NCBI RefSeq assembly: GCF_024806495.1
Contig: NZ_JANUFF010000017.1
Location: 1-64,000, forward strand
DNA length: 64,000 nucleotides
Direction of reading: 5' to 3'
From: Chryseobacterium sp. JUb7
GTDB lineage: Bacteria; Bacteroidota; Bacteroidia; Flavobacteriales; Weeksellaceae
Of the stretch, positions 28,731 to 38,622 are shown piece after piece (the first letter of the stretch is position 1; each line of letters begins with the position of its first letter). The position numbers and the translations under genes are program-made. The notes below the pieces were generated by a model. That model worked only from the letters and a program-made list of their open reading frames with translations. It was not told where the DNA came from and ran no database searches.

Positions 28731-29567
28731 TTAGTTATATTCCCAAATTTTTTCGATCAGAATAATCCTTTCATTTATGTAAGGTATTTTTTCTCGAAAA
28801 TTACTTTTCTGAACGCTAGAAATCAAATTGTCCCAGTCCTTGTTATTTTTTAATATTTGTTTAAATTCGTCTTTAGATAATATCTCGGTTATTTTAGCAT
28901 TGACATCTCCACTTAAATCATTTAAAATCTCAATGAAATTTGTCAAAATGATTTTTTGCTTTGTTTTTAGTTCATCAATAAATTTTGAACTGTAATCTTT
29001 AAGCTTAATTATCAATAGTCCTACATCCTTGTTATAAAGTAATTTTAAGGAATGGCAATAGGTAATTAATTGATTTTTCGAAATATATTTTTTCAGCCAG
29101 AAGATTGTCATCAAATCAATAGAATTGAGAATTCTACCCATCAAATTAATATTATAAAAATGATCAAAATCTGTTTTAGCAGGCTCATCATCAGTAATGA
29201 AATGTGTTTTAAGTAAATTTTCACCGAAATCATTTCCAAATCGACTTTCTTGCACTGAATAACTTACAGAATGCGATTCTCCGTTGTCTTTAAAACAATT
29301 AGAATTGTGTGTACGTGTGAACTCTAAGACGTCAGAGCAGTCAGAATTATCTATAAAATTTGCTAATTGTCCAAAAATTATATTATCTAAATCTACTTTA
29401 TTCAAATCATCAACAACGTTAATAAATTTATTTTTTCGTAACTCATCAAAAACTTTTGGTGTTAATTTGATGTGATCAAATGTTTTTTGCAAAAATTTAA
29501 TATATTCATCATCATAATTAATCTGCAATAGATTTAGAATAGTACAAGTATCTAAGTAGGCAATCAT
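28731..29567 (-). CDS. PIN-like nuclease, SspH position
   Basis: 278 residues. The N-terminus MIAYLDTCTILNLL (Asp6) and TPKVFDELRKN (Glu42) match the first two acidic motifs of PIN-type nucleases. Later acidic residues (SDVLEF, ITDDEPAKTDF) could complete the site. It is the last of six minus-strand genes, 3 bp after the ATPase gene. The published sspBCD-sspFGH cassette ends with a nuclease gene in this place. I infer that this is the cutting component acting on unmodified DNA. The assignment rests on order and motifs, not on a sequence match. Confidence 0.65.
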   Translation of the reverse strand: MIAYLDTCTILNLLQINYDDEYIKFLQKTFDHIKLTPKVFDELRKNKFINVVDDLNKVDLDNIIFGQLANFIDNSDCSDVLEFTRTHNSNCFKDNGESHSVSYSVQESRFGNDFGENLLKTHFITDDEPAKTDFDHFYNINLMGRILNSIDLMTIFWLKKYISKNQLITYCHSLKLLYNKDVGLLIIKLKDYSSKFIDELKTKQKIILTNFIEILNDLSGDVNAKITEILSKDEFKQILKNNKDWDNLISSVQKSNFREKIPYINERIILIEKIWEYN

Positions 29568-29570
29568 AAA

Positions 29571-30695
29571 TTAATTTTCAAATGAGGGAATTTCATCTTT
29601 AAAAAGTTTGACAAATTCTATATCTATCAAATCTTTTTCCTCTATTAATGCTAATTCTAATAACAATGAGAAAACTTCATTTATCTTCCTTATAGACAAA
29701 TTTCCAATATTTTCTAACACATAAATTAGTGTAGCTTCACTATCAAAAGGTCCAAATTCATTGTTCTGACCAATTGCCTGATGTAAAATCAATTCTTTAA
29801 TATATGTAATGGCTTCACTAATAGTAGGTGCTTCAAATGATATATGAATTCTTGCTCTTGTTGATAATGATTCTCCTAAAACAATAGATAGATCTTCAAC
29901 ATTAAAAAAGGTTTTTGGTGTAAAATTTAAAAAAAGTAAAAAATGACTGTGTGCTTTATCAAACAATTGCCTTAAAAATGTAGTCATGCGATCCTGACTC
30001 TGTTTGTTCAAAGTATCAATATCTTCAAACTCGTCTAGCCAAACTATAAATGAAGAGTATGTCCTTTTTTCGTAGGTGATACAATTAATGTAGGTACTCA
30101 GAAAATTAACTATTTGTTCATCATCCTTCAATCCAAAAGGAAGTCCTAGTTTAGAAAGAGTTCCCTTTGTGGCATCACCAAATAAATAAGCTTCGATCGC
30201 CGTCAATTGCTCCTGACTGTCATCGGATGCTATTAACTTAAATAAATCAGATATGATACTATCATTTGAGTTTAAATCAATTAAAGCATCTATAGTTTCC
30301 TCAGTGTTAAGCTTTGCCTTCAATTTGTTGAAATCAGATTTAATAACTGATAAACTGATTTGTCCCAAAAAACTACGAAAAAATGATTGCACAGGATCTT
30401 TGGAGGTTCTAGGTAAGTTGATTTTAATACCTTTTGCCGGTGTGGTTGAAGATTCTACACAAATATCAGCAAGTCTCTGAGTTTTTGTATAATAATTAGC
30501 AGCATGAGTTTTGCCACTTCCATATCTTCCCCAATTCAAAACAATCCTTGATGGTGAAGTTTTCATTGAAAATTTCAATCTTTGCTCTATTTTTACTTTA
30601 AGCTCAGGAAAACCAGCCCAGATAAGATCGTGAGGATTTATAGATGGGCCAATTCTAAAAGGATTTTCCTTTAATTTTAATTCTGATAATTCCAT
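29571..30695 (-). CDS. AAA (Orc/Cdc6-like) ATPase, SspG position
   Basis: 374 residues. Walker A is GRYGSGKT (residues 56-63) and Walker B is SFIVWLDEFEDID, with an arginine-containing RARIHISF segment further on. It resembles small AAA NTPases that load or power partner proteins. It starts 2 bp after the 512-frame gene stop and is followed 3 bp later by the PIN-like gene. In the sspBCD-FGH layout an ATPase occupies the second restriction position; I assign it on that basis with moderate confidence. Confidence 0.68.
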   Translation of the reverse strand: MELSELKLKENPFRIGPSINPHDLIWAGFPELKVKIEQRLKFSMKTSPSRIVLNWGRYGSGKTHAANYYTKTQRLADICVESSTTPAKGIKINLPRTSKDPVQSFFRSFLGQISLSVIKSDFNKLKAKLNTEETIDALIDLNSNDSIISDLFKLIASDDSQEQLTAIEAYLFGDATKGTLSKLGLPFGLKDDEQIVNFLSTYINCITYEKRTYSSFIVWLDEFEDIDTLNKQSQDRMTTFLRQLFDKAHSHFLLFLNFTPKTFFNVEDLSIVLGESLSTRARIHISFEAPTISEAITYIKELILHQAIGQNNEFGPFDSEATLIYVLENIGNLSIRKINEVFSLLLELALIEEKDLIDIEFVKLFKDEIPSFEN

Positions 30696-30697
30696 AA

Positions 30698-32224
30698 TTA
30701 GTTTAGTTTTTTAATATATATAGTTCCATCATTTTCCGTTTTAAACCAATCTAAAATGAATCTAGGATGGTTATTTTGTAAATATCTCCTTAAATCGTCA
30801 AACTCTATAATAACACCATCCTTTAAAAATGACTGGAAGCAAACATAATCAATTCCTTGTGATGCAGCAATCCTATTTGGTGCATTTGTTTTAAAGAGTT
30901 TAAAAGCTTCTAAAATATAGCTTTCAATTTTATCAAAGTCCCAATCCTTTCTTGAGAATTCAATCTCATAGATATAAGCAAATGTTCCCATATAATTCTT
31001 GCTTATAAAAGATTGCAACACAAGTTGTTTATTAAAATTAGAACTGTAAATCTGCGAAAGAATAGCAAATAAATTACGTCCAACTTTCGTTAAACTGTAT
31101 TTCTTTTCTTTTGAATTGGATTTTAATTCTAAAATTCTTAAATCGACAAGCCAATTTACTCTAGGTTCTATTATATGCTCTAAATATACTATAGGACTTT
31201 TCCAAGCTTCAATTCTAGAAATTATTTCCATTATTTTTCTCTTATTTGTATTATTTTCAGAGAATTGTTGATTCCTTTCTAATTCTGCTATAACGTAATT
31301 AACAAAAACCTCCTTTATCTTCAATGTACTAATGGGTTTTTGTGCAATAAAAATAATATCAATAATAGACCAGATATAAAGGGAGTCCGTAATCAATATT
31401 TGTCTCAAAAAAAACATTTTATCAAGTAAACCAAACTCAAAAACATTTGTTGATATCTCGTCTTGATTTTCAGTAGAAACATTATTAAGATGAAAATAAA
31501 TCTTACTCTGTTTACTCAATATATACGAATTATTTGTTCGGACAGTAATATCCATCTCTTCCAAAAGATCTACATAAGGTTTGGCAGAAGCGCCAGTGCT
31601 AGTTTTTTTTATAAGTCCTTTGTTATCACCTTTATTATCTGTTCCATATTCTAGCAAATCATTTACATACAATAAACTGTTATCTTCCACTTTTTTATTA
31701 AGGTATGTCGTTGGATAATAACTAGACTTATTAAACATCTCAATGATTAGTTTTAGGTATCCTAAACGTCGAGCTTTCGTGTTAGTAAGTAAAATATTAA
31801 TCGTTCCACTTTCCTCTACACTACTATTAATAAAATAATTCTCATTATGAAACCACTGCGCAGGGTGTTTATTAGATAGATAAGCAAAAAAATCAAATGA
31901 TAAATACTGCGGATATAAGATAATTTCAAAAAAACTAAGCGTTTTATTCTTATCAACTTTAGTAAAATATTTTGGTATTATATTTAAGTAGCTGTAAATA
32001 AAATTTAAAGTACTATATAATTTCCAAATTACTTTTTTTTTATCTTCATTATAATTTTTAATTACAATAAAGATAATATGTTTAGTATCAGGAAAATTAT
32101 CTTCTAATGTTATAAATTTATCAAAGAGTATCTCAATAATAAATTCTCCATCTATTATTTCAATTGTATCCTCTTTAGTTTTTTTATAATCTAAATTTGC
32201 GATTATGTCTGATAATTTTGTCAT
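30698..32224 (-). CDS. Unknown protein, SspF position
   Basis: 508 residues from the ATG at 32224, which overlaps the preceding stop by one base (TAATG). An upstream ATG at 32236 would add four residues. I recognise no catalytic motif. It is mixed alpha/beta, with a possible winged-helix region around VDLRILELKSNSKEKKYSLTKVGRNLFAIL. Coupled translation with the sspD-like gene and the adjacent ATPase makes it a component of the phosphorothioation-linked restriction complex, presumably for DNA recognition. It could be a DNA-binding scaffold; that is inference. Confidence 0.65.
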   Translation of the reverse strand: MTKLSDIIANLDYKKTKEDTIEIIDGEFIIEILFDKFITLEDNFPDTKHIIFIVIKNYNEDKKKVIWKLYSTLNFIYSYLNIIPKYFTKVDKNKTLSFFEIILYPQYLSFDFFAYLSNKHPAQWFHNENYFINSSVEESGTINILLTNTKARRLGYLKLIIEMFNKSSYYPTTYLNKKVEDNSLLYVNDLLEYGTDNKGDNKGLIKKTSTGASAKPYVDLLEEMDITVRTNNSYILSKQSKIYFHLNNVSTENQDEISTNVFEFGLLDKMFFLRQILITDSLYIWSIIDIIFIAQKPISTLKIKEVFVNYVIAELERNQQFSENNTNKRKIMEIISRIEAWKSPIVYLEHIIEPRVNWLVDLRILELKSNSKEKKYSLTKVGRNLFAILSQIYSSNFNKQLVLQSFISKNYMGTFAYIYEIEFSRKDWDFDKIESYILEAFKLFKTNAPNRIAASQGIDYVCFQSFLKDGVIIEFDDLRRYLQNNHPRFILDWFKTENDGTIYIKKLN

Positions 32225-33330
32225 TATATAAAGCAACTAGCGCAACCTTCCCCCTCAGCATCATCTAAAATATCTAAAAGATAAGGTGATTGTACCTTCG
32301 ATTTTTTTCTTTCTTTACGTTTAATATATTCTTCTTTTATTCTCTCTATACGATCAGGTTGAATAATTTCAACTAAAGTTTCATCTTGTATCCAACTATA
32401 ACCGTCCTTCTCATATTCCATTGCTTTTAAGAATAGATCCGGATGTTGTTCATACAACCAAATCCACTCTATCTTCTGTTGGTAAAAACAAAAGAAGCAA
32501 CCAGAACGACTTCGGGCATAAGTTGATTTTTTTCCATTTACTTCAAATTCTATAGCCTTATAATATTCTGGAACTCCAACACCGGACTCCTCTAAAATTC
32601 TAAAAATATCGTCTCTAACAAGGATATCTTCATTATTGATTAAAGGAAAATCATTTTCTTTTGACAATGGATATTCGGTTGTTTGAAGAAACTGAAAAAT
32701 TGCTTTATTATACTCCTTTATTCCTAAATCTAAAAGACTGTTCAATTTTTGTGTTTGACTAAAATTTACTGAAGTTTCCTCATTTATCACTTCGAAAATC
32801 CTTTCCCTTTTTTCACCTAAATCAATACTCTCGTAATATTTGAGAACATTAAGAATATTACCATTAGAAAGAAATTTTGCAGTGACATCCTCGCTAAAAA
32901 TATTCTTCCTAAAAGGAAATATCGATTGAATATTAGATTTCTTTGATATGTAACCCTCCCTATCCTCATCACCTCTAATTCCGACATAGGAAATAACTAG
33001 ATCATTACCCACAAATTTCTCGAAAGGCTCCAATTTTAACTTTTTTGTACACCAACGAGACATATTGCCGGGTAAAAAACCATTATACATTTTGATATAG
33101 TGATCGAAAGGATTTAAAGTCTCATCTGAAATAGATGGTAGTTTTATAATTTCTTTTCCAAGAAAATTTTCAAGATTCTCAATTAAATCATAGGTATCCT
33201 GAAGCTCTTTTCCTGTATCCGAAGTATAGTATTCAATATCTAGTTCAGGATGATTTTGTTTCATGTATATAGCTAAAGCGGCGCTATCCTTTCCTCCTGA
33301 TATTCCTAAAACATGTCTAACCTTACCCAT
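32224..33330 (-). CDS. sspD: PAPS-reductase-like sulfur-transfer enzyme, SspD/DndC-type
   Basis: 368 residues. The PP-loop SGGKDSAAL (residues 11-19) is the ATP-pyrophosphatase signature that adenylates the substrate before sulfur insertion. Cysteines in MSRWCTKKLK, GCFFCFY and the C-terminal GCASCFI could hold an Fe-S cluster, as in DndC. Its role would be activating the DNA phosphate so that sulfur from SspA replaces an oxygen. It begins at the last base of the upstream ATPase gene and its stop overlaps the next start, so translation is coupled. Confidence 0.85.
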   Translation of the reverse strand: MGKVRHVLGISGGKDSAALAIYMKQNHPELDIEYYTSDTGKELQDTYDLIENLENFLGKEIIKLPSISDETLNPFDHYIKMYNGFLPGNMSRWCTKKLKLEPFEKFVGNDLVISYVGIRGDEDREGYISKKSNIQSIFPFRKNIFSEDVTAKFLSNGNILNVLKYYESIDLGEKRERIFEVINEETSVNFSQTQKLNSLLDLGIKEYNKAIFQFLQTTEYPLSKENDFPLINNEDILVRDDIFRILEESGVGVPEYYKAIEFEVNGKKSTYARSRSGCFFCFYQQKIEWIWLYEQHPDLFLKAMEYEKDGYSWIQDETLVEIIQPDRIERIKEEYIKRKERKKSKVQSPYLLDILDDAEGEGCASCFI

Positions 33331-36300
33331 TACATTAATTTTTTTAAAACACCTGCTACCGCAGCTAAATCTATACTTTTGTCCTTAGAAAGTAATACTT
33401 TTATTTTATCTTGCAGTTCCTCAACATCATGACTTTTGCTCTTAGGCAAACGGATTACTTTATTTGATCTCTCCTCACCAAACGAATTAATCTGAATATC
33501 AATTGCAATTTCTTTTTCTTCATCAAATTTACTTTTTGAGATTCTATTTAAACTGTCCAAACTTAAAATCATATCTGAAAACTTGTCATAAAGCAAGAGT
33601 TCATCCTCATCAGTGAACTTTTCCAATGATTTGCCAGTTAAAGATTGTGCAAGAGAGCTCAACCAAGCCTTTTTCTCTTCTATTTGAGAATCTAATCGGA
33701 GTATAAATGATTTTTGAGAATTAAGCAATAAATGTCTGTGAATATTTTTATACCTATTTTGAAATATACTCTTGTATTTTTCAAAGATCTCAGGCGAACC
33801 TATAAATTTATCCTGTAAAAAAGATTCAAATCTATTGACAAGTTCATCAAAACTATTTCTAACCTCCTTTATCGAATCCTGTAAGTGAGTAATGAAATAT
33901 TGTAACTCCGCTCTGTCTTTTTGTATTTTCGAAACTGAGCAACCTAATGCAGCAGGAAAATCCTCAAAAAAAGATTGTTCAGGATCCTTTGAATTAGCTA
34001 TAGCTTCCCGAACTGCAATACTCTCCTTAGACAAACGCTTTGTTTGTTTTGAATATTCAGGTAACCCTCTGTAAAAAACCAAAAATGGTTTTATAGTTTC
34101 AATAAAGGTTTGAGCATTACTCTTATTATTTAAATCAATATTCAAAAACTTACGATAACTGTTGAAAATATCTAATTTAACACCGTCCAAAGCAAACGAT
34201 TTAACTTCAAAATCTTCAGGTATTTTGGCTAATCTTTCCAAAATATCCTCATTAATTACTGGTGTATAAATACCCTCATTAAACAACGCATATTCATCCC
34301 TCTTTATGAATAAGAAAGTTGGAATCCAGAAATCAATAAAACCTTGTTTTAGTTTAAAAGGTTTTTTGCTAAGTACATCAACAAATTCAGAAACATTTCT
34401 TTTTGAAACTTTAGCGTTACTTAAGAATTCAATTGAAATTTCCCATAAATTATAAAACTCATTTTCATTATGTGGTTCAATAATATTTAATGAGCTATCA
34501 TCATACAATTTAATTCCGTTATTTTCTAAAAGTGATAGATAAATCGTTTTTTCAGGTGGAAATTTATCCTCAGAAAAACCTAAATGTGGAACATCCCACT
34601 CATTTGACAAAGCCTTAAAATAATTCCTTTTGGCTGTATGAATAGAAGCAGATATTTTATGTTTATTTACTAACTCATTATTAAAATAAGGTGTTTTATG
34701 ATAAACTGTTTCACAAATATAAGAAAGGAAAGAGTTGAATTCTTTTTGTGACTTTAATTTGATTTTCTCACCATTAAAAATCCATACAACGGATGCTTTT
34801 TCCCCGAAAAAACTATTCAGAATCTTATGATTTAATAAATTTCTCTGATGTAAAACAATATTCTTAAGCTCTGTAACGGCTACTCTATCATCAAGGTTTT
34901 CTTGAATAACTCTTCTAGTTTTTTCTATTTCGAAAAGTAAGTCTTTTATTTCCCTTGAATTCAAATAATAGCAATATAGTATTGCTTCTCCGTTTTCTTC
35001 TGATATTTTTTGAATATCAGAAAAAATATTTTTCTCATTAAACACCAAATTTATATAGCCATCAACATCGCCTAATGGTTTTGTGTCAATTGGCTGTGAG
35101 GATATTTTATATTCAAAGAGACGTGGAGTTCCAGTTTGAAACATTGCTTTCTTCGCAAGTACGGACGGAAGAGAGTAATTTTTATTAAGTAACGTTACAA
35201 CGTCAGTAATATCGTCAATTTTATTTCCTGCTTCGTATAAAGCTGTCGGTATATCAAGATCTGTTCCTTCAAAGAGTATATATCTGTTGTTATAATTTCT
35301 GTAAAAAATTATTTTTTTATTCTCTAGATTCTCAATCAACATTCTTGCATTTGCGATACCAAGGCTCTTTTCAGCATAACAAACTAAAAAATCATGATTA
35401 ATCACTGAACCGGATTGAGAATATATAGATAATAATCCGATGGTCTTAATTATCTTTTCATAATCGGATTGATATTCGCCAAATAATGTTTCAACTTTTT
35501 CCAAAGAAGACTTTATAGACTTCCATGCACTAAAATCCGGATTATATCTTGAGTTAAGGAAAGAATAATAATTATAAATTAAGTAATCATACACTTCAGA
35601 AATTGAATAAAAAGTATCATTCAATATTCCATGCTGATATAATCCTGTATGATCTGTTGATTCTAAAAATGAGAATAGTGATCGTTCATTTTGTCCATAT
35701 TTTTGTAAGGATAAAGTCAGGACGTAGGACGAAATTACATCTAATGGATAAAGTTTCTTAGCTATACTATTTATATAATCTTCATTCGTATTAAAAGCTT
35801 TTGATATAGTTAATAACTCTACTATCTCATTAATAAATTTTTCTTTTTTAGTAGTCGAATTTTTTTCTTCAATATATTCAGATGCTAATAATAACAATTG
35901 TTCTACTGGTTCATTGAAAGTAATTTCTTTAAACCTCCCTTTAACCTTTGTCCACTCTTGTCTCTGTGAAGGCTCTAAATGAATTGCGTAAGCATCAAAA
36001 TTTTGATGTACAGTTGTAAGTAATACAATATTATGGTCTGCATTATTTATAAATTCTGTAAACTGCTGTATAAAATATAGTTCTTTTTCTGGTTCATTAT
36101 TAGAAGCATATTCCAAGAACTTCCCAAATTCATCAATCATAATGAATAACAGAGGGTTTTTAGAACCCAAATCGTAATAACGATTGTATATCTCTGAAAA
36201 TATATTTTTGGAGAAGTTTTTATCGCTCTCAATTCCAAAACTATCAACTAATGCTTCTTTCAAAGAATGGTATTCTCCTACAATTTTTACAAACCCAACC

Positions 36301-36554
36301 TTCGGATTCGGTAGTATGTTCAATCCAAAATAAGCCTTATTTGATTTTAGTGTTTGTTCAATAGCCCATAAAAAGGAACTTTTACCTGTTCCATATGAAC
36401 CTATAATATTAAATGACCTCAAACCTTGTTTAAAATCATTACTTATCTGATTACTGATACGAATAGCATTGGGTGTTGGAATATATTTTAACTCTCTATC
36501 AGTATCACGAATAATGTTTATAGAGGTATTAAACTTATTTGCCATAGTACTCAT
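33330..36554 (-). CDS. sspC: Large P-loop ATPase, SspC-type
   Basis: 1074 residues. Walker A is GSYGTGKSS (about 52-60) and Walker B is LLFIMIDEFGKFLE (about 133-146). The C-terminal half is long, helical and coiled-coil-like (for example LQYFITHLQDSIKEVRNSFDELV). In single-strand phosphorothioation systems a large ATPase lies between SspB and SspD and is needed for modification. Its start overlaps the end of the DUF4007 gene by about 20 bp (an alternative ATG at 36545 is possible) and its stop overlaps the sspD start by one base. Confidence 0.78.
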   Translation of the reverse strand: MSTMANKFNTSINIIRDTDRELKYIPTPNAIRISNQISNDFKQGLRSFNIIGSYGTGKSSFLWAIEQTLKSNKAYFGLNILPNPKVGFVKIVGEYHSLKEALVDSFGIESDKNFSKNIFSEIYNRYYDLGSKNPLLFIMIDEFGKFLEYASNNEPEKELYFIQQFTEFINNADHNIVLLTTVHQNFDAYAIHLEPSQRQEWTKVKGRFKEITFNEPVEQLLLLASEYIEEKNSTTKKEKFINEIVELLTISKAFNTNEDYINSIAKKLYPLDVISSYVLTLSLQKYGQNERSLFSFLESTDHTGLYQHGILNDTFYSISEVYDYLIYNYYSFLNSRYNPDFSAWKSIKSSLEKVETLFGEYQSDYEKIIKTIGLLSIYSQSGSVINHDFLVCYAEKSLGIANARMLIENLENKKIIFYRNYNNRYILFEGTDLDIPTALYEAGNKIDDITDVVTLLNKNYSLPSVLAKKAMFQTGTPRLFEYKISSQPIDTKPLGDVDGYINLVFNEKNIFSDIQKISEENGEAILYCYYLNSREIKDLLFEIEKTRRVIQENLDDRVAVTELKNIVLHQRNLLNHKILNSFFGEKASVVWIFNGEKIKLKSQKEFNSFLSYICETVYHKTPYFNNELVNKHKISASIHTAKRNYFKALSNEWDVPHLGFSEDKFPPEKTIYLSLLENNGIKLYDDSSLNIIEPHNENEFYNLWEISIEFLSNAKVSKRNVSEFVDVLSKKPFKLKQGFIDFWIPTFLFIKRDEYALFNEGIYTPVINEDILERLAKIPEDFEVKSFALDGVKLDIFNSYRKFLNIDLNNKSNAQTFIETIKPFLVFYRGLPEYSKQTKRLSKESIAVREAIANSKDPEQSFFEDFPAALGCSVSKIQKDRAELQYFITHLQDSIKEVRNSFDELVNRFESFLQDKFIGSPEIFEKYKSIFQNRYKNIHRHLLLNSQKSFILRLDSQIEEKKAWLSSLAQSLTGKSLEKFTDEDELLLYDKFSDMILSLDSLNRISKSKFDEEKEIAIDIQINSFGEERSNKVIRLPKSKSHDVEELQDKIKVLLSKDKSIDLAAVAGVLKKLM

Positions 36555-37431
36555 TTAAAATATCAAACTTATTAGGTTTTAAAGTAAACTGTAGCTCTTT
36601 AATTCCGGCATTATCACTAAATGTAATACCATATTCTTTATATTTAGAATTTTTTGCTATTGATTCTAACATTTCCATAAGAGAATTTTTTTTGATGGCA
36701 AATACAGATCCAGCATGATTTCGCTCTTGAAAGATAGTATTCAAACTAATGGAATTTTGGAAATCGTCTCGGTCTAGGATAGTATATAAAATTATTTGCT
36801 CCGGTATATTGATTCTTTGCTCATTTGGAATAGAATATAGCGAAGTTGATTTTTTTTCTTCCTGGATTAAATTAAGATCTGTAAGCAATCCCGAAAAAGT
36901 ATCTTCTTTATCTTTTACTTGTTCAGTTGTTCTAGTATACATTTTAGTTAATACATCGAAATCTGTACTAACAGTTTTTTTGTTAAAGGTTAGACCGCCA
37001 AACTCATTTAACTTTCTTTCGGCAAAAGACAAAAAATTATCTTTAGTAAACTCTATTTTTTCTTTTCTTAAATCGTTAAATATTAAATCATATATGGACG
37101 CAAGTCCCTGACTAACTAGATGATAATGAAGCAACCATAGTGAGGTTTCATCTTCTAAGTATGGATCTTTACCATCAATAGAAAATAAATAGTCCGCTAT
37201 CTCTGTAATATTTCCGTCTTTGTCTATCAAACCAAAGGCTTTCATCCAAAAGTTGATCGCAGAAACCATATTTTTACCTACCCCTAATATAACTACTGAA
37301 TCATTATCAGTAAATCTACATCCCTTTTTTACAAAATCATATCCTTTTTTAAGCCATAATTGTCGACAATGAAATGTTTCATGACCTGAAAATGTAAGCT
37401 TTTTTGTAGATTTTGTCAATATTTCTGACAT
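36535..37431 (-). CDS. sspB: DUF4007 protein, SspB-type
   Basis: 298 residues from the ATG at 37431. A start at 37476 would add 15 residues that do not match the family. The opening LTFSGHETFHCRQLWLKKGYDF and the block LGVGKNMVSAINFWMKAFGLI are hallmarks of DUF4007. From memory, this is the family of SspB, the DNA-nicking partner of the phosphorothioate-modifying complex. It is first in the minus-strand sspBCD-FGH-like operon and overlaps the next gene. Confidence 0.8.
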   Translation of the reverse strand: MSEILTKSTKKLTFSGHETFHCRQLWLKKGYDFVKKGCRFTDNDSVVILGVGKNMVSAINFWMKAFGLIDKDGNITEIADYLFSIDGKDPYLEDETSLWLLHYHLVSQGLASIYDLIFNDLRKEKIEFTKDNFLSFAERKLNEFGGLTFNKKTVSTDFDVLTKMYTRTTEQVKDKEDTFSGLLTDLNLIQEEKKSTSLYSIPNEQRINIPEQIILYTILDRDDFQNSISLNTIFQERNHAGSVFAIKKNSLMEMLESIAKNSKYKEYGITFSDNAGIKELQFTLKPNKFDILNEYYGK

Positions 37432-37623
37432 TTTTAAATTTAGTTTTTCAGATACAAAGTAACAAAAAAAAAGCAATCTTCAAAATTGTTTTTTAGTAAT
37501 ATCTTTAAATCATATAAAGTTAATTTATCAAAATATTTTATTAGACGAAAAATCTCACAAAACATCTTGATATTAGACTAACAAAACTTTATTTATCTAT
37601 GAAAGGTTATGCAAAAACTAATA

Positions 37624-38592
37624 CTATTTATGACTAAAACCAAAACGTTTCCTATGATGGAATAAATTTTCGGGATCTGGATAATATTTATCATTTACTG
37701 GAAGCACTATTTGCTTGTTAGAAAATGTAGATAATTTATACGGAGAATCAGATTCAATAAAATGATTGCTTATCAAGATTTTGTAATTATCAGAGATAGA
37801 AATCAGTCCTCTGTCAAAGGCTCGGTGTAAATTTGGGCACAAAGCAATTCCGTTAGTCAATGAATCATTATATTCTTCAGCAAATGGAATAATGTGACAT
37901 GCGTCTATCATAGAATTGTCATTTTCAGTAATAATTCTCATACCTGAAATTGCACACATATTGTTATATAATTTCGGGATCTCCCTTTTAAAAATTGAAC
38001 ATCTAATAAAAACTTCTTCTTGAAATTCATCCTCTCTAAGCTTTTTTTTCAATAATTTAATTGTCTCTCGATATTCTTTACTACTGTGGCTTAAAATAGA
38101 TAAATTAGGAAGATTTTCTTTGTGTAGGAGTTCGTAATTAGCTTTCGTTTCTGAAAAATAATATTCCAAAATAGTAGACTTTAGTATTTCACGCTCAGTA
38201 TGATTTTTCAATAAGTGCACTAATTCAGAGTCAATTGTTGCAAATTTAACTGCAATTAAAAGATTGTTAAGATTACGCATAAGGCTTTTTGACTCCACCA
38301 ATTGTTTGCAGCCTACATTAGCAAAAAGGTTCCAAAACGGTTCTGATTTCATATGATAAAAAGGCATGGCAAAAACAGCATGATGATTGGAAACTACTAA
38401 TTTTGACCATATCATTTTAAATACTGACACAAAATTTGGTGTAATGTAAATATGCTCATTTTTGAAATACTGCTCTTCAAAAAGTTTTATAATACTTAAT
38501 AGAAGAATTGGCTTGTGAGGCGCCCCTCCATTTTTATAATCTCTTCGCAATGAGATAAAACAATTTATATAATAGTCCAATTTAGAATTCAT
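37624..38592 (-). CDS. HNH endonuclease with sulfur-binding-domain-like N-terminus
   Basis: 322 residues. The N-terminal 100 (GGAPHKPILLLSIIKLFEE, then MPFYHMKSEPFWNLF) resemble the SBD domain that reads phosphorothioate DNA in McrA-type enzymes such as ScoMcrA and SprMcrA. Residues 213-262 form an HNH nuclease: MCAISG, DACHIIPF (His233), NGIALCPNLHRAFDRG (His256). Such enzymes cut phosphorothioated DNA. It is encoded beside a phosphorothioation operon, which is odd because it should then attack its own genome. It may recognise a different context or act only on nicked or mis-modified DNA. Confidence 0.75.
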   Translation of the reverse strand: MNSKLDYYINCFISLRRDYKNGGAPHKPILLLSIIKLFEEQYFKNEHIYITPNFVSVFKMIWSKLVVSNHHAVFAMPFYHMKSEPFWNLFANVGCKQLVESKSLMRNLNNLLIAVKFATIDSELVHLLKNHTEREILKSTILEYYFSETKANYELLHKENLPNLSILSHSSKEYRETIKLLKKKLREDEFQEEVFIRCSIFKREIPKLYNNMCAISGMRIITENDNSMIDACHIIPFAEEYNDSLTNGIALCPNLHRAFDRGLISISDNYKILISNHFIESDSPYKLSTFSNKQIVLPVNDKYYPDPENLFHHRKRFGFSHK

Positions 38593-38622
38593 GTTATCAA
38601 TAAAATTTTAGAATAGTAAATA

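Noticed and set aside
37477..37623. Possible separate small gene between SBD-HNH and sspB
   Set aside because: AT-rich spacer with no frame; it probably holds only the sspB promoter.
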